Shown here piece after piece: positions 42,501 to 50,574 of a DNA stretch of 59,717 nt. Source of the DNA: Eubacterium sp. (GTDB taxonomy: Bacteria; Bacillota; Clostridia; Lachnospirales; Lachnospiraceae). Each line of letters starts with the position of its first letter. The first letter of the stretch is position 1. The translations under genes were made by a program, and so were the position numbers. The notes beneath the pieces were generated by a model. That model was not told where the DNA came from, ran no database searches, and saw only the letters and a program-made list of their open reading frames with translations. The stretch lies in assembly GCA_016292095.1 (NCBI GenBank), contig JAEFAB010000057.1, positions 1 to 59,717 of the forward strand. The letters run 5' to 3'.

Positions 42501-43727
42501 ATGCTTATAATCAATAATTTTATTAATGGAATTTGGAACGTATTTGAAAAATTAGGTACGGATTATGTTGGAATGTGTGTGTCTGTACTTTATGTTGCAG
42601 TGCTGGTTGTTTCTGTTCTGGTACTGCATTTTTGGTGTGTTCCACAACTTTTATCTAAGATGGGAAAGAACAGTAAAAGAAGTTATATTCCGTTTTTGAA
42701 TGCATGGGAAATTTGTAAAGAGTTCTGGGGAAAAGGATGGTATGCTATCTTACTTTTTGTTCCAATAGTGGGATTTTTCTTCTATGCAAAAACAATTTAT
42801 AAAATAGCATACACATTTGGGAAAAACTCCGCCTTCGCATTTAAGTGTTCAATCCTACCGGCATATTATTTAACGATATTAGTCAAAAAGGATGAAATAG
42901 AAGACGCAGAAGCGGAGAATATCAAAAAAGGATACGTGGCAGGGGGAGTTGTCGGCATAATAAATGTTTGCTGTATTCTGTGTGTTGTGTTTGGAATGAT
43001 TGATATTAACAATAAGGAGAATGGAATGGAAGAGTATAAATTAACAGATCGCCAGAAGGCAATCCTGACGGTAGAAGGATTACCGACAGACATCGACAAA
43101 CTATCTGATGGACAAATTAGTGCAATTTCATCAATTGAAACCATGCTAGAATATTTGGAAAATAAATATGGCGTGGGATTTGTGTACGTAGATTATGTAT
43201 CACCGCTGTCTGGAGAAGAGGAAGAATTGATGGCGTTCCGCGTGGACGATCCAGAAAAGAAGGTTGTTTCCGTTACAAGAAAATATGAAGGTGATGAAAT
43301 TGTTTATGAAGATAATGCAGAAATTGCATCAAAAGATGTAGATGAGTGTTATAGAAAAATGATGGATTCGTATATTTCTAAATATTTTGAAAATGGAAAA
43401 TATAAATTCTTTTATACATTAAAGGATGTTGATGATAATTGGACTGAAAAAGAATTGATTTCGAGCGTTAGATCATCAAATGAAGTATTTATTGATGTAG
43501 ATAGTTATCCTGATTTTGATACTATGAAGTTTATGAAGGAATTTGGCTCATGGATAGAAAAACAAAAACCGAAACATGTGATAGGAGTTAGTATTTTTTT
43601 TGTGAAATCAGATGATTTGAAAACAGTAAATGAGCAAAACTATTCAGATTACATTTTTGATAGTGTATACAAGGCGAGGCATGATTTTCGAGTAAATAAC
43701 AGTGAGGGATTAGTTATATTTGAATAA
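42501..43727 (+). CDS. Polytopic membrane protein with DUF5684-like N-terminus, T7SS locus
   Basis: The 408-residue protein has about four membrane segments in its first 170 residues ('VSVLYVAVLVVSVLVLHFWC', 'WYAILLFVPIVGFFFYAKTI', a third around 'CSILPAYYLTILV', and 'AGGVVGIINVCCILCVVFGM'). The stretch 'SYIPFLNAWEICKEFWGKGW' resembles DUF5684 proteins. The remaining about 235 residues form a soluble alpha/beta domain ('LTDRQKAILTVEGLPTDIDK', 'YGVGFVYVDYVSPLSGEEEE') that I cannot name. An in-frame GTG at 42492 sits inside the ribosome site AGAGGTG, so the ATG at 42501 is used. Position just before the lipase makes it a candidate immunity protein or export component. Confidence 0.75.
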   Translation: MLIINNFINGIWNVFEKLGTDYVGMCVSVLYVAVLVVSVLVLHFWCVPQLLSKMGKNSKRSYIPFLNAWEICKEFWGKGWYAILLFVPIVGFFFYAKTIYKIAYTFGKNSAFAFKCSILPAYYLTILVKKDEIEDAEAENIKKGYVAGGVVGIINVCCILCVVFGMIDINNKENGMEEYKLTDRQKAILTVEGLPTDIDKLSDGQISAISSIETMLEYLENKYGVGFVYVDYVSPLSGEEEELMAFRVDDPEKKVVSVTRKYEGDEIVYEDNAEIASKDVDECYRKMMDSYISKYFENGKYKFFYTLKDVDDNWTEKELISSVRSSNEVFIDVDSYPDFDTMKFMKEFGSWIEKQKPKHVIGVSIFFVKSDDLKTVNEQNYSDYIFDSVYKARHDFRVNNSEGLVIFE

Positions 43728-43745
43728 GGAAAGTGCATTTTAAAG

Positions 43746-45437
43746 ATGAGAGATGAAGAATTAATGTTATTGGAACAATTAACATATTTAGATGATAATG
43801 TGCAAGAAGAATTGGAAATTGATCTTTCAGATTGTGATTCTGTTGAAACAATGGTAAATCAATTTACGCCAACTGTAATGAAAAAGTTAAGTGGCAAAGG
43901 ATATGTAGGTGATTGCTATATTGAAAAAAGAGAACTTGCCGCGGTTATTAATGCAATAAAGAATAATAAAAATCTTATGGGATATAAGTTAGAGCAACAT
44001 AAATCAAAATCCGGAAAAAAGATTGAGTCAATAGTTTTTACCAAACCCAATAAGGATAAGAATGGAAAGAAAAAAGCTATTGTTGCTTTCCGTGGAACGC
44101 TGGATGGATATGATTGGAAAGATAATTTGTTAGGACTTTTTCTGGCGGATACAAAGGAACAGAAAAGAGCCTTACGATTTATCAACAGTCTTCCGTATGA
44201 TGAAATCATAACTGTCGGTCATTCCAAAGGTGGAAATAAGGCGATTTATACAGCTATACTAAGCAATAAAGTTGGACGATGTGTTGCTATGGACGCTCAG
44301 GGAGAGTCGCTAGAATTTATTAAGAAGTATGGCCCACAAATTGCAAAAAAAGCAAAAAATATTGTCAATTATTCCTTGAGCACTGATTATGTACATATTT
44401 TGTTGAATACGATACCGGGAATAAAGGAAGTATATTGTAAAGCACGTTTTATGGCACCTCTTGCTTTTCATGCACCGACTGCGTTATTGTCGTTCGGAAA
44501 AACAGCAGATGGAAAATATGTTAAAATGTCAAATGGCATTCCAGCATTAGACATAACGGATGAAACTACGGTGATGAAGGGCATGAAGGGATTCACCATG
44601 TTTTTGGGGAATACTATGCCTCAAAAAGAGCGTCAAGAAATGGGGGAATTTCTTGGAGTGTTAGTGGGGCTTATGCTAGGGAGTGATGATATTGCTTTTG
44701 AGTATAAAGGGAAAATATATAAGAAGACTGCATTCAATGAGATTAATATACTTACAGCAAATATTGAGAATCTTGCCAAAGTAGTTGCATATATGAAAAA
44801 ATATGCGGAAGCTAATCCGTCTTTCTATGTAGTGTACAAACAAGTCGATGATTTTATAGATAGAAATATATTTAATCCTACGGATCCGGAGGAATGGTAT
44901 AGTGGAACATTGTTGCAGGGTATATGGAAAATACTATATAGTGTTAAACTAAAAGATTACATAGCAACCGTGGGTAGACATACAGGAAGAGTTGGAAGTT
45001 TTTTAACTTTTGGTGCTTTAGTGGATGCTGAATACGAAAGAATTAAAGATTGTGATGCATCAGCTAGTGCAAATACTTTGCCATCATATAGTGATAAGAT
45101 ATATGACTTTTCAAAAGAAACCTATGAAGATATTTGTGAAGTGATGGATCAGATTAGTAGAGTGTACTTTGAATCAGTATCCGGATGGAGAAAAAATGCC
45201 ACAGAAGAATGGTATGAAGAATTAGATATAGATGTATATGCGAAGGGGATTGATGCATACATTGAAGATTTGTTTTGGATTAATCAACAAGCAAAACTCA
45301 AAGTAGAAGATGTTTACACAAAAGAATGGGAAATAGATAAAACATATGCATCAAAAATTAAAGACATCAGAGCTCGGGTTAGAGATGCAAATATGAAAGT
45401 TATGAATGTTAGCTCGAGAATTGCGATTACACAATAA
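43746..45437 (+). CDS. Putative T7SS lipase effector: N-terminal alpha/beta hydrolase, helical C-terminus
   Basis: The 563-residue protein has a lipase-like alpha/beta hydrolase at its N-terminus: 'KAIVAFRGTLDGYDWKDNL' (oxyanion region, about 110-127), nucleophile elbow 'VGHSKGGNKA' with Ser160 (Gly-x-Ser-x-Gly), then 'RCVAMDAQGES' and 'YSLSTDYVHILLNTIPG', which may hold the remaining catalytic residues. This matches the DUF2974/Mbeg1-like lipase group. Residues about 430-563 are helical ('LVDAEYERIKDCDASASANT', 'IEDLFWINQQAKLKVEDVYT'), like a T7SS targeting module placed at the C-terminus. There is no Sec signal peptide. This layout is that of the reverse-type T7SS lipase TslA. It closes the locus and is followed by a terminator. 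Confidence 0.8.
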   Translation: MRDEELMLLEQLTYLDDNVQEELEIDLSDCDSVETMVNQFTPTVMKKLSGKGYVGDCYIEKRELAAVINAIKNNKNLMGYKLEQHKSKSGKKIESIVFTKPNKDKNGKKKAIVAFRGTLDGYDWKDNLLGLFLADTKEQKRALRFINSLPYDEIITVGHSKGGNKAIYTAILSNKVGRCVAMDAQGESLEFIKKYGPQIAKKAKNIVNYSLSTDYVHILLNTIPGIKEVYCKARFMAPLAFHAPTALLSFGKTADGKYVKMSNGIPALDITDETTVMKGMKGFTMFLGNTMPQKERQEMGEFLGVLVGLMLGSDDIAFEYKGKIYKKTAFNEINILTANIENLAKVVAYMKKYAEANPSFYVVYKQVDDFIDRNIFNPTDPEEWYSGTLLQGIWKILYSVKLKDYIATVGRHTGRVGSFLTFGALVDAEYERIKDCDASASANTLPSYSDKIYDFSKETYEDICEVMDQISRVYFESVSGWRKNATEEWYEELDIDVYAKGIDAYIEDLFWINQQAKLKVEDVYTKEWEIDKTYASKIKDIRARVRDANMKVMNVSSRIAITQ

Positions 45438-45466
45438 AAGATTACTAAATTATATAAAAAAGAGAG

Positions 45467-45502
45467 AACTGCTGACCAACCATTGACGGTTAGCAGTTTT
45501 TG
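45467..45502 (+). terminator. Terminator of the T7SS locus
   Basis: AACTGCTGACC pairs with GGTTAGCAGTT (one G-T pair) and is followed by TTTT. It separates the secretion locus from leuC. Just beyond it, ATTATGAC-TTA-GTCGTAAT (45519-45537) is an imperfect palindrome that could be an operator for leuC. Confidence 0.85.
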
Positions 45503-45568
45503 CTTTAAAATAGTATGGATTATGACTTAGTCGTAATAATTAGTAAGAAATAAAAGGAGGAAATCATC

Positions 45569-46834
45569 ATGGGAATGACTATGACACAGAAAATCCTTGC
45601 TGCACATGCAGGACTTCCTGAGGTTAAGGCAGGACAGTTGATTGAAGCTGATCTTGATTTAGTATTGGGAAATGATGTTACTGCACCGGTTGCAATTGGT
45701 GAAATGAAAAAGATGGATGTGGATTGTGTATTCTGCAAAGATAAGATTGCATTGGTACCGGACCACTTTACACCAAACAAGGATATTAAGTCAGCAGAAC
45801 TTTACAAGTGCGTAAAAGATTTCGCTGAAGAAAATGACATTACAAACTATTTCGAAACAGGTAGAGTGGGTATCGAACACGCACTTTTGCCGGAAAAAGG
45901 TTTGGTTGTAGCTGGGGATGTAGTCATCGGTGCTGATTCACATACATGTACTTATGGAGCTCTTGGAGCATTTTCTACCGGTGTCGGCAGTACAGACATG
46001 GCAGCCGGAATGGCAACAGGAAAAGCATGGTTCAAGGTTCCTTCAGCAATTAAATTTACATTAACAGGAAAGCCTGCAAAATGGGTAAGCGGAAAAGACA
46101 TTATCCTTCACATTATCGGTATGATTGGTGTAGACGGAGCACTTTACCGTTCTATGGAATTTGTAGGAGACGGAATCCAGTATCTTTCAATGGACGACAG
46201 ATTTGCTATGACTAATATGGCAATTGAAGCCGGTGGAAAGAACGGAATCTTTATTGTTGATGAATTGACAAAAGAATATATGAAAGAACATTCCACAAAG
46301 GAATTTACTGTATATGAAGCAGATGCAGATGCAGAATATGATGAGGAATATACAATCGACTTAAGCACACTGAAGCCAACGGTTGCATTCCCACATCTTC
46401 CGGAGAATACAAGAACAATCGATGAAGTCGGCGATGTGAAAATTGATCAGGTTGTAATCGGTTCTTGTACCAACGGTCGTTTAGAAGATATGCGCATTGC
46501 TGCAAAGATTTTAGAAGGTAGAGAAGTTAAGAAGGGCGTACGTTGTATTATCTTCCCAGCTACACAGGATATTTATCTGAAGTGTATCGAAGAAGGAATT
46601 ATGACTACCTTTGTTAAGGCCGGATGTGCTGTTAGTACACCGACTTGCGGACCTTGTCTTGGTGGACATATGGGTATCATGACAAAGGGTGAGCGTGCTG
46701 TCGCTACCACAAACCGTAACTTTGTTGGACGTATGGGTGATCCTGAATCAGAAGTTTATTTGGCTTCCCCTGCAGTTGCTGCAGCAAGTGCCATTACCGG
46801 AAAGATTTCAGGACCGGAAGAATTAGGATTATAG
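45569..46834 (+). CDS. leuC: 3-isopropylmalate dehydratase large subunit (HacA/LeuC2 type)
   Basis: A 421-residue aconitase-family subunit that binds a [4Fe-4S] cluster; with LeuD it isomerises 2- to 3-isopropylmalate in leucine synthesis, and in some organisms also acts on citramalate for isoleucine. Signatures: '[20 protein letters not shown]' with the first cluster Cys, '[20 protein letters not shown]', and '[12 protein letters not shown]' with the last two cluster cysteines. The length matches the about 420-residue archaeal/clostridial branch rather than the about 470-residue enterobacterial one, so a homoaconitase-like substrate cannot be excluded. AAAGGAGG precedes the ATG. leuD follows after 9 bases. 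Confidence 0.93.
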   Translation: MGMTMTQKILAAHAGLPEVKAGQLIEADLDLVLGNDVTAPVAIGEMKKMDVDCVFCKDKIALVPDHFTPNKDIKSAELYKCVKDFAEENDITNYFETGRVGIEHALLPEKGLVVAGDVVIGADSHTCTYGALGAFSTGVGSTDMAAGMATGKAWFKVPSAIKFTLTGKPAKWVSGKDIILHIIGMIGVDGALYRSMEFVGDGIQYLSMDDRFAMTNMAIEAGGKNGIFIVDELTKEYMKEHSTKEFTVYEADADAEYDEEYTIDLSTLKPTVAFPHLPENTRTIDEVGDVKIDQVVIGSCTNGRLEDMRIAAKILEGREVKKGVRCIIFPATQDIYLKCIEEGIMTTFVKAGCAVSTPTCGPCLGGHMGIMTKGERAVATTNRNFVGRMGDPESEVYLASPAVAAASAITGKISGPEELGL

Positions 46835-46843
46835 GAGGCAGAT

Positions 46844-47332
46844 ATGAAAGCAGAAGGTAGAGTATTTAAGTTTGGAAGCAATGTAGATACTGATGTTATT
46901 ATTCCTGCAAGATATTTGAACGTTCCGGATCCGGCTGAACTTGCAAAACATTGCATGGAAGATATTGATAAAGAATTTGTAAACAATGTTTCCGAAGGAG
47001 ACATTATTGTAGCAGATAAGAATTTTGGTTGTGGTTCTTCCAGAGAACATGCACCAATTGCCATTAAGGCGGCAGGTGTTAGCTGTGTAATCGCTGATAC
47101 ATTTGCAAGAATCTTTTACCGAAATGCCATCAACATCGGACTTCCGATTATTGAATGTCCGGAAGCCGCAAAGGGAATTGAAGATGGTGATCAAGTAGAA
47201 GTTGATTTTGACAGCGGAAAAATCTACAATAAGACCAAAGGCACTGAATTCCAGGGACAGGCATTTCCGGAATTCATGCAGAAGATTATTTCAAGCGGTG
47301 GTTTAATTAACTACATAAACAGCGCAAAGTAA
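46844..47332 (+). CDS. leuD: 3-isopropylmalate dehydratase small subunit
   Basis: A 162-residue swivelling-domain subunit partnering the leuC product. It shows '[19 protein letters not shown]', '[20 protein letters not shown]' (the substrate-binding Ser-Arg loop), and '[20 protein letters not shown]'. Length and the YLNV-type loop agree with the short small subunits of the HacB/LeuD2 group that pair with 420-residue large subunits. It is 9 bases downstream of leuC, clearly in one transcript, and threonine synthase follows 30 bases on. Confidence 0.93.
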   Translation: MKAEGRVFKFGSNVDTDVIIPARYLNVPDPAELAKHCMEDIDKEFVNNVSEGDIIVADKNFGCGSSREHAPIAIKAAGVSCVIADTFARIFYRNAINIGLPIIECPEAAKGIEDGDQVEVDFDSGKIYNKTKGTEFQGQAFPEFMQKIISSGGLINYINSAK

Positions 47333-47362
47333 TTGCAGAGCGCAAAGTAAAAGGAGATTCAA

Positions 47363-48853
47363 ATGAAAGAAATTTTATACAACAGTACCAGAGGACAGGA
47401 AAAAGGACTGACAGCTTCTAAAGCAATCTTGCAGGGACTTGCAAAGGACGGCGGATTATTTGTTCCGACAGAAATTCCAAAGTTGGAAGCAAGCATTGAA
47501 GAATTGTCAAAGATGTCATATCAGGAAGTTGCTTATGAAGTAATGAAACTGTACTTCACAGACTTCACTGAAGAAGAATTAAAGAATTGTATCAATAATG
47601 CATATGATTCAAAATTTGATACAGAAGAAATTGCACCATTGGCAGAAGTAGAAGGTGCTTACTTCTTAGAATTATTCCATGGAAAGACTATTGCTTTTAA
47701 GGATATGGCGTTATCAATCTTACCACATCTTCTTACAACATCTGCAAAGAAGAACGGTGTTAAGAATGAAATCGTAATTCTTACAGCAACATCGGGAGAT
47801 ACAGGTAAAGCTGCTATGGCAGGTTTTGCTGATGTTCCGGGAACACGTATTATCGTATTCTATCCGGACGGAGGAGTTTCTCCAATCCAGGAAAAACAGA
47901 TGGTTACTCAGAAGGGTGACAATACTTACGTTGTTGCAATCAAAGGAAACTTTGATGAAGCACAGAGCGGCGTAAAGGCTATTTTCAACAATAAAGCGTT
48001 AGCAGAAGAAATGGATGCTGCAGGCTTCCAGTTCTCTTCCGCAAACTCTATCAATATTGGACGTCTCGTTCCTCAGGTAGCATACTATGTTTATGCTTAC
48101 GCAAAATTGTACGCAGAAGGAAAGTTAACAGACGGACAGAAGATGAATGTAGTTGTTCCTACAGGAAACTTCGGTAATATTCTTGCAGCATACTATGCAA
48201 AGAACATGGGATTACCAATTGATAAGTTAATCTGTGCTTCTAATGAAAACAAAGTATTATTTGATTTCTTCAAGACAGGTTCTTACGATAAAAACCGTGA
48301 CTTTATTCTTACAACATCACCATCTATGGATATCCTGATTTCAAGTAATCTGGAAAGATTAATCTACAAGATTGCAGGAAATGATGCTGAAAAGAACAGT
48401 CAGTTAATGAAAGATTTAACAGAAAAGGGAATTTACACAATCACAGATGAAATGAAAGCAGAATTGGCTGACTTCTACGGAAACTATGCTTCCGAAGCAG
48501 AAACAGCTGCTGTAATCAAAGACATCTACGAAAAGACCGGTTATGTTATGGATACACATACTGCTGTTGCAAGAAGTGTTTATGAAAAATACGAAGCAGA
48601 AACAAAGGATGAAAATGTAACAGTAATCGCATCCACAGCAAGCCCATTCAAGTTTACAAGAAGCGTTATGGATGCCATTGATCCAAAGTATGATTCTTGG
48701 GAAGACTTTGATTTGGTAGATGAACTTTCAAAGATTGGAAATGTGAAAGTTCCAAACGCAATCGAAGAAATCAGAAACGCTGAAGTTCGTCATAACAACA
48801 AATGTGAAGCAGACGGAATGGAAGCAATTGTTAAGAAATTTTTAGGAATGTAA
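47363..48853 (+). CDS. thrC: Threonine synthase
   Basis: A 496-residue PLP enzyme that converts O-phosphohomoserine to threonine. It has the long-form (class II, yeast/E. coli-like) N-terminal 'YNSTRGQEKGLTASKAILQG...LAKDGGLFVP', the PLP lysine in 'GKTIAFKDMALSILPHLL', the phosphate-binding 'ATSGDTGKAAMAGFA', and 'NSINIGRLVPQVAYYVYAYA'. A short repeat GCGCAAAGTAA around 47325 and 47341 spans the end of leuD. Its place after leuCD links threonine supply with branched-chain amino acid synthesis, since threonine is the usual precursor of isoleucine. I saw no T-box in front of leuC. A terminator follows. Confidence 0.95.
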   Translation: MKEILYNSTRGQEKGLTASKAILQGLAKDGGLFVPTEIPKLEASIEELSKMSYQEVAYEVMKLYFTDFTEEELKNCINNAYDSKFDTEEIAPLAEVEGAYFLELFHGKTIAFKDMALSILPHLLTTSAKKNGVKNEIVILTATSGDTGKAAMAGFADVPGTRIIVFYPDGGVSPIQEKQMVTQKGDNTYVVAIKGNFDEAQSGVKAIFNNKALAEEMDAAGFQFSSANSINIGRLVPQVAYYVYAYAKLYAEGKLTDGQKMNVVVPTGNFGNILAAYYAKNMGLPIDKLICASNENKVLFDFFKTGSYDKNRDFILTTSPSMDILISSNLERLIYKIAGNDAEKNSQLMKDLTEKGIYTITDEMKAELADFYGNYASEAETAAVIKDIYEKTGYVMDTHTAVARSVYEKYEAETKDENVTVIASTASPFKFTRSVMDAIDPKYDSWEDFDLVDELSKIGNVKVPNAIEEIRNAEVRHNNKCEADGMEAIVKKFLGM

Positions 48854-48868
48854 TAGACATTTTTAGTG

Positions 48869-48901
48869 AAAAGAGGCATTGTTAAAACAGTGCCTCTTTT
48901 T
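48869..48901 (+). terminator. Terminator after thrC
   Basis: AAAAGAGGCA pairs perfectly with TGCCTCTTTT, extended by further pairs toward a small A-rich loop; T run follows. Confidence 0.85.
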
Positions 48902-49018
48902 GATATAAATGATAAAATTTTGTGAAACCTATGTACAAGAACAGTTTTTCGATATAGAATACTATACGGCTAAGGGAATGCTTGCCGGAAAATTATTACA
49001 AAAGAGGGACTATCCGAA

Positions 49019-49864
49019 ATGGAAGATAATAATATAAATCAAAATAATCGAAGTATTGTACGGGTTGTTGTGGCTATCATTGTTATAGTTTCCACATTCT
49101 TTGCCGGATTTGCCAGCGGCAGTTACACCCAGAAGAAGATGGATGCGGAGAAGACATCCACAAAAGTTGAAAAAGATGAGCAAACAACAGAACCGGAAAC
49201 GGTGACCGAAACCACAACTGTGGAAGCAACAACGGCAGCACCAAAGCCTGTAAAGAAAAAATATGTGGCATTGACCTTTGATGATGGTCCGGGGCGCTAC
49301 ACCATGGATTTATTGGATACGTTGGAAAAATATCATGCGAAAGCCACATTCTTTGTCTGTGGCGATGGATTGGAAAGAAATGATGCGAAGAAAATTTTGA
49401 AGCGCATGGACCGATTGCAGTGCGATATCGGAAACCATACGGTACATCATGCAAACCTTTCCAAGGCATCTAAGAAAAAAATCAAGAGAGAAATCAAAGG
49501 CGTGGATCGTCGTGTGAAAAAACTGACAGGTCATAAGACGAAGTTTTTAAGACCGCCATATGGTGCCGGAGCCAAGAGCAAAAAGTTAAAGAAGTATGTT
49601 AAAAAGCCAATGATTTGCTGGAATATTGATACTCTGGATTGGAAGACAAAAAATAAAAAGAAAACCGTTCAGAGAGCTACAAAACACATTCATGACGGAG
49701 ATATTATCTTAATGCACGATATTCATTCCTGGAGTGTGAAAGCAGTGAAGGAGATTATTCCGACAATGCAAAAACAGGGATACGTGTTTGTGACCGTCAG
49801 TGAGTTGGCAAAGATAAAAGGGGTAAAACTGAAACCGGGAAAAGCCTATTATGATTTTCGGTAA
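49019..49864 (+). CDS. Membrane-anchored polysaccharide deacetylase (NodB/PgdA-like)
   Basis: A 281-residue exported enzyme with one N-terminal membrane helix ('VRVVVAIIVIVSTFFAGFAS', about 12-31), a Thr/Glu-rich linker (about 40-75), and a NodB homology domain. All five motifs are present: 'ALTFDDGPG' (catalytic and metal Asp), 'GNHTVHHANL' (metal His pair), 'LRPPYGAG', 'CWNIDTLDWK' and 'IILMHDIHS'. It removes acetyl groups from peptidoglycan GlcNAc or a similar wall sugar, which in related bacteria gives lysozyme resistance. The gene is preceded by a 165-base gap holding GTGAAACC and TATAGAATACTAT-like elements, but I cannot define one promoter. A terminator follows, so it is monocistronic. 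Confidence 0.93.
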   Translation: MEDNNINQNNRSIVRVVVAIIVIVSTFFAGFASGSYTQKKMDAEKTSTKVEKDEQTTEPETVTETTTVEATTAAPKPVKKKYVALTFDDGPGRYTMDLLDTLEKYHAKATFFVCGDGLERNDAKKILKRMDRLQCDIGNHTVHHANLSKASKKKIKREIKGVDRRVKKLTGHKTKFLRPPYGAGAKSKKLKKYVKKPMICWNIDTLDWKTKNKKKTVQRATKHIHDGDIILMHDIHSWSVKAVKEIIPTMQKQGYVFVTVSELAKIKGVKLKPGKAYYDFR

Positions 49865-49882
49865 AAAAGGTGATAAATGAAG

Positions 49883-49924
49883 AAATAATCGGAGACTGCT
49901 GATGGCAGTTCCGGTTATTTTTTT
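49883..49924 (+). terminator. Terminator after the deacetylase gene
   Basis: AAATAATCGGAGACTGC pairs with GGCAGTTCCGGTTATTT (a few mismatches or G-T pairs), followed by TTTT. Confidence 0.82.
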
Positions 49925-49948
49925 GTGGTGTAATCATTAGATTTTTGG

Positions 49949-49954
49949 TATAAT
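49949..49954 (+). promoter_or_regulatory. Extended -10 promoter for the yfbR-topB pair
   Basis: Consensus TATAAT preceded by TGG (extended -10), 35 bases before the YfbR start. The -35 is poor, as is common with extended -10 promoters. Confidence 0.55.
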
Positions 49955-49989
49955 AAAACAGTTATTGATTTAAAGAAAGGAGTTCTGAA

Positions 49990-50565
49990 ATGAATAACTT
50001 TTACGGAATTCTTGCCCGTATGCGTTATATTAATCGCTGGGGGCTCATGAGAAATACTATCGATGAAAATATTGCGGAGCATAGTCTGGATGTGGCAGTC
50101 ATTGCGCATGCTCTTGCAGTAATTGGAAATACATATTTTGGAAAAAACTTGAATCCTGAACATATTGCGATGCTGGGGATTATGCATGACACGACGGAAA
50201 TCTTTACGGGAGATTTGCCGACACCGATTAAGTACTATGCACCGGAAATCCGGGATGCATATAAGAAGGTGGAACAGACAGCAGCCAGACAACTGTTGTC
50301 AGAATTGCCGGAAGAAATGCGACCGGCTTACGAATCGGTTCTGATTGAAGAACAGAACGAAGATTGGAAGTATGTGAAGGCGGCAGATAAATTGTCTGCA
50401 TATATTAAGTGTCTGGAAGAACGGGATATGGGTAATACCGACTTTATCAAAGCGGAGGAAACCATTCTCAAGACTATGCAGGAGATGCAGATGGAAGAAT
50501 TAGACTTCTTTATGGAAAAATTCCTTCCATCCTACAATGAGACTTTAGATGATATTAACAAATAA
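49990..50565 (+). CDS. YfbR-like HD-domain 5'-deoxynucleotidase
   Basis: A 191-residue HD-domain phosphohydrolase. The start 'NNFYGILARMRYINRWGLMR' and 'NTIDENIAEHSLDVAVIAHA' are very close to E. coli YfbR, which removes phosphate from deoxynucleoside 5'-monophosphates. The HD metal site is 'LGIMHDTTEIFTGDLPTPIK' plus the early His in 'AEHS' and the late Asp in 'VKAADKLSAYIK'. It probably trims dNMP pools. AAAGGAG precedes the ATG. topB follows 9 bases later, so both are in one transcript behind the extended -10 promoter. Confidence 0.92.
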   Translation: MNNFYGILARMRYINRWGLMRNTIDENIAEHSLDVAVIAHALAVIGNTYFGKNLNPEHIAMLGIMHDTTEIFTGDLPTPIKYYAPEIRDAYKKVEQTAARQLLSELPEEMRPAYESVLIEEQNEDWKYVKAADKLSAYIKCLEERDMGNTDFIKAEETILKTMQEMQMEELDFFMEKFLPSYNETLDDINK

Positions 50566-50574
50566 GGGGTACCT

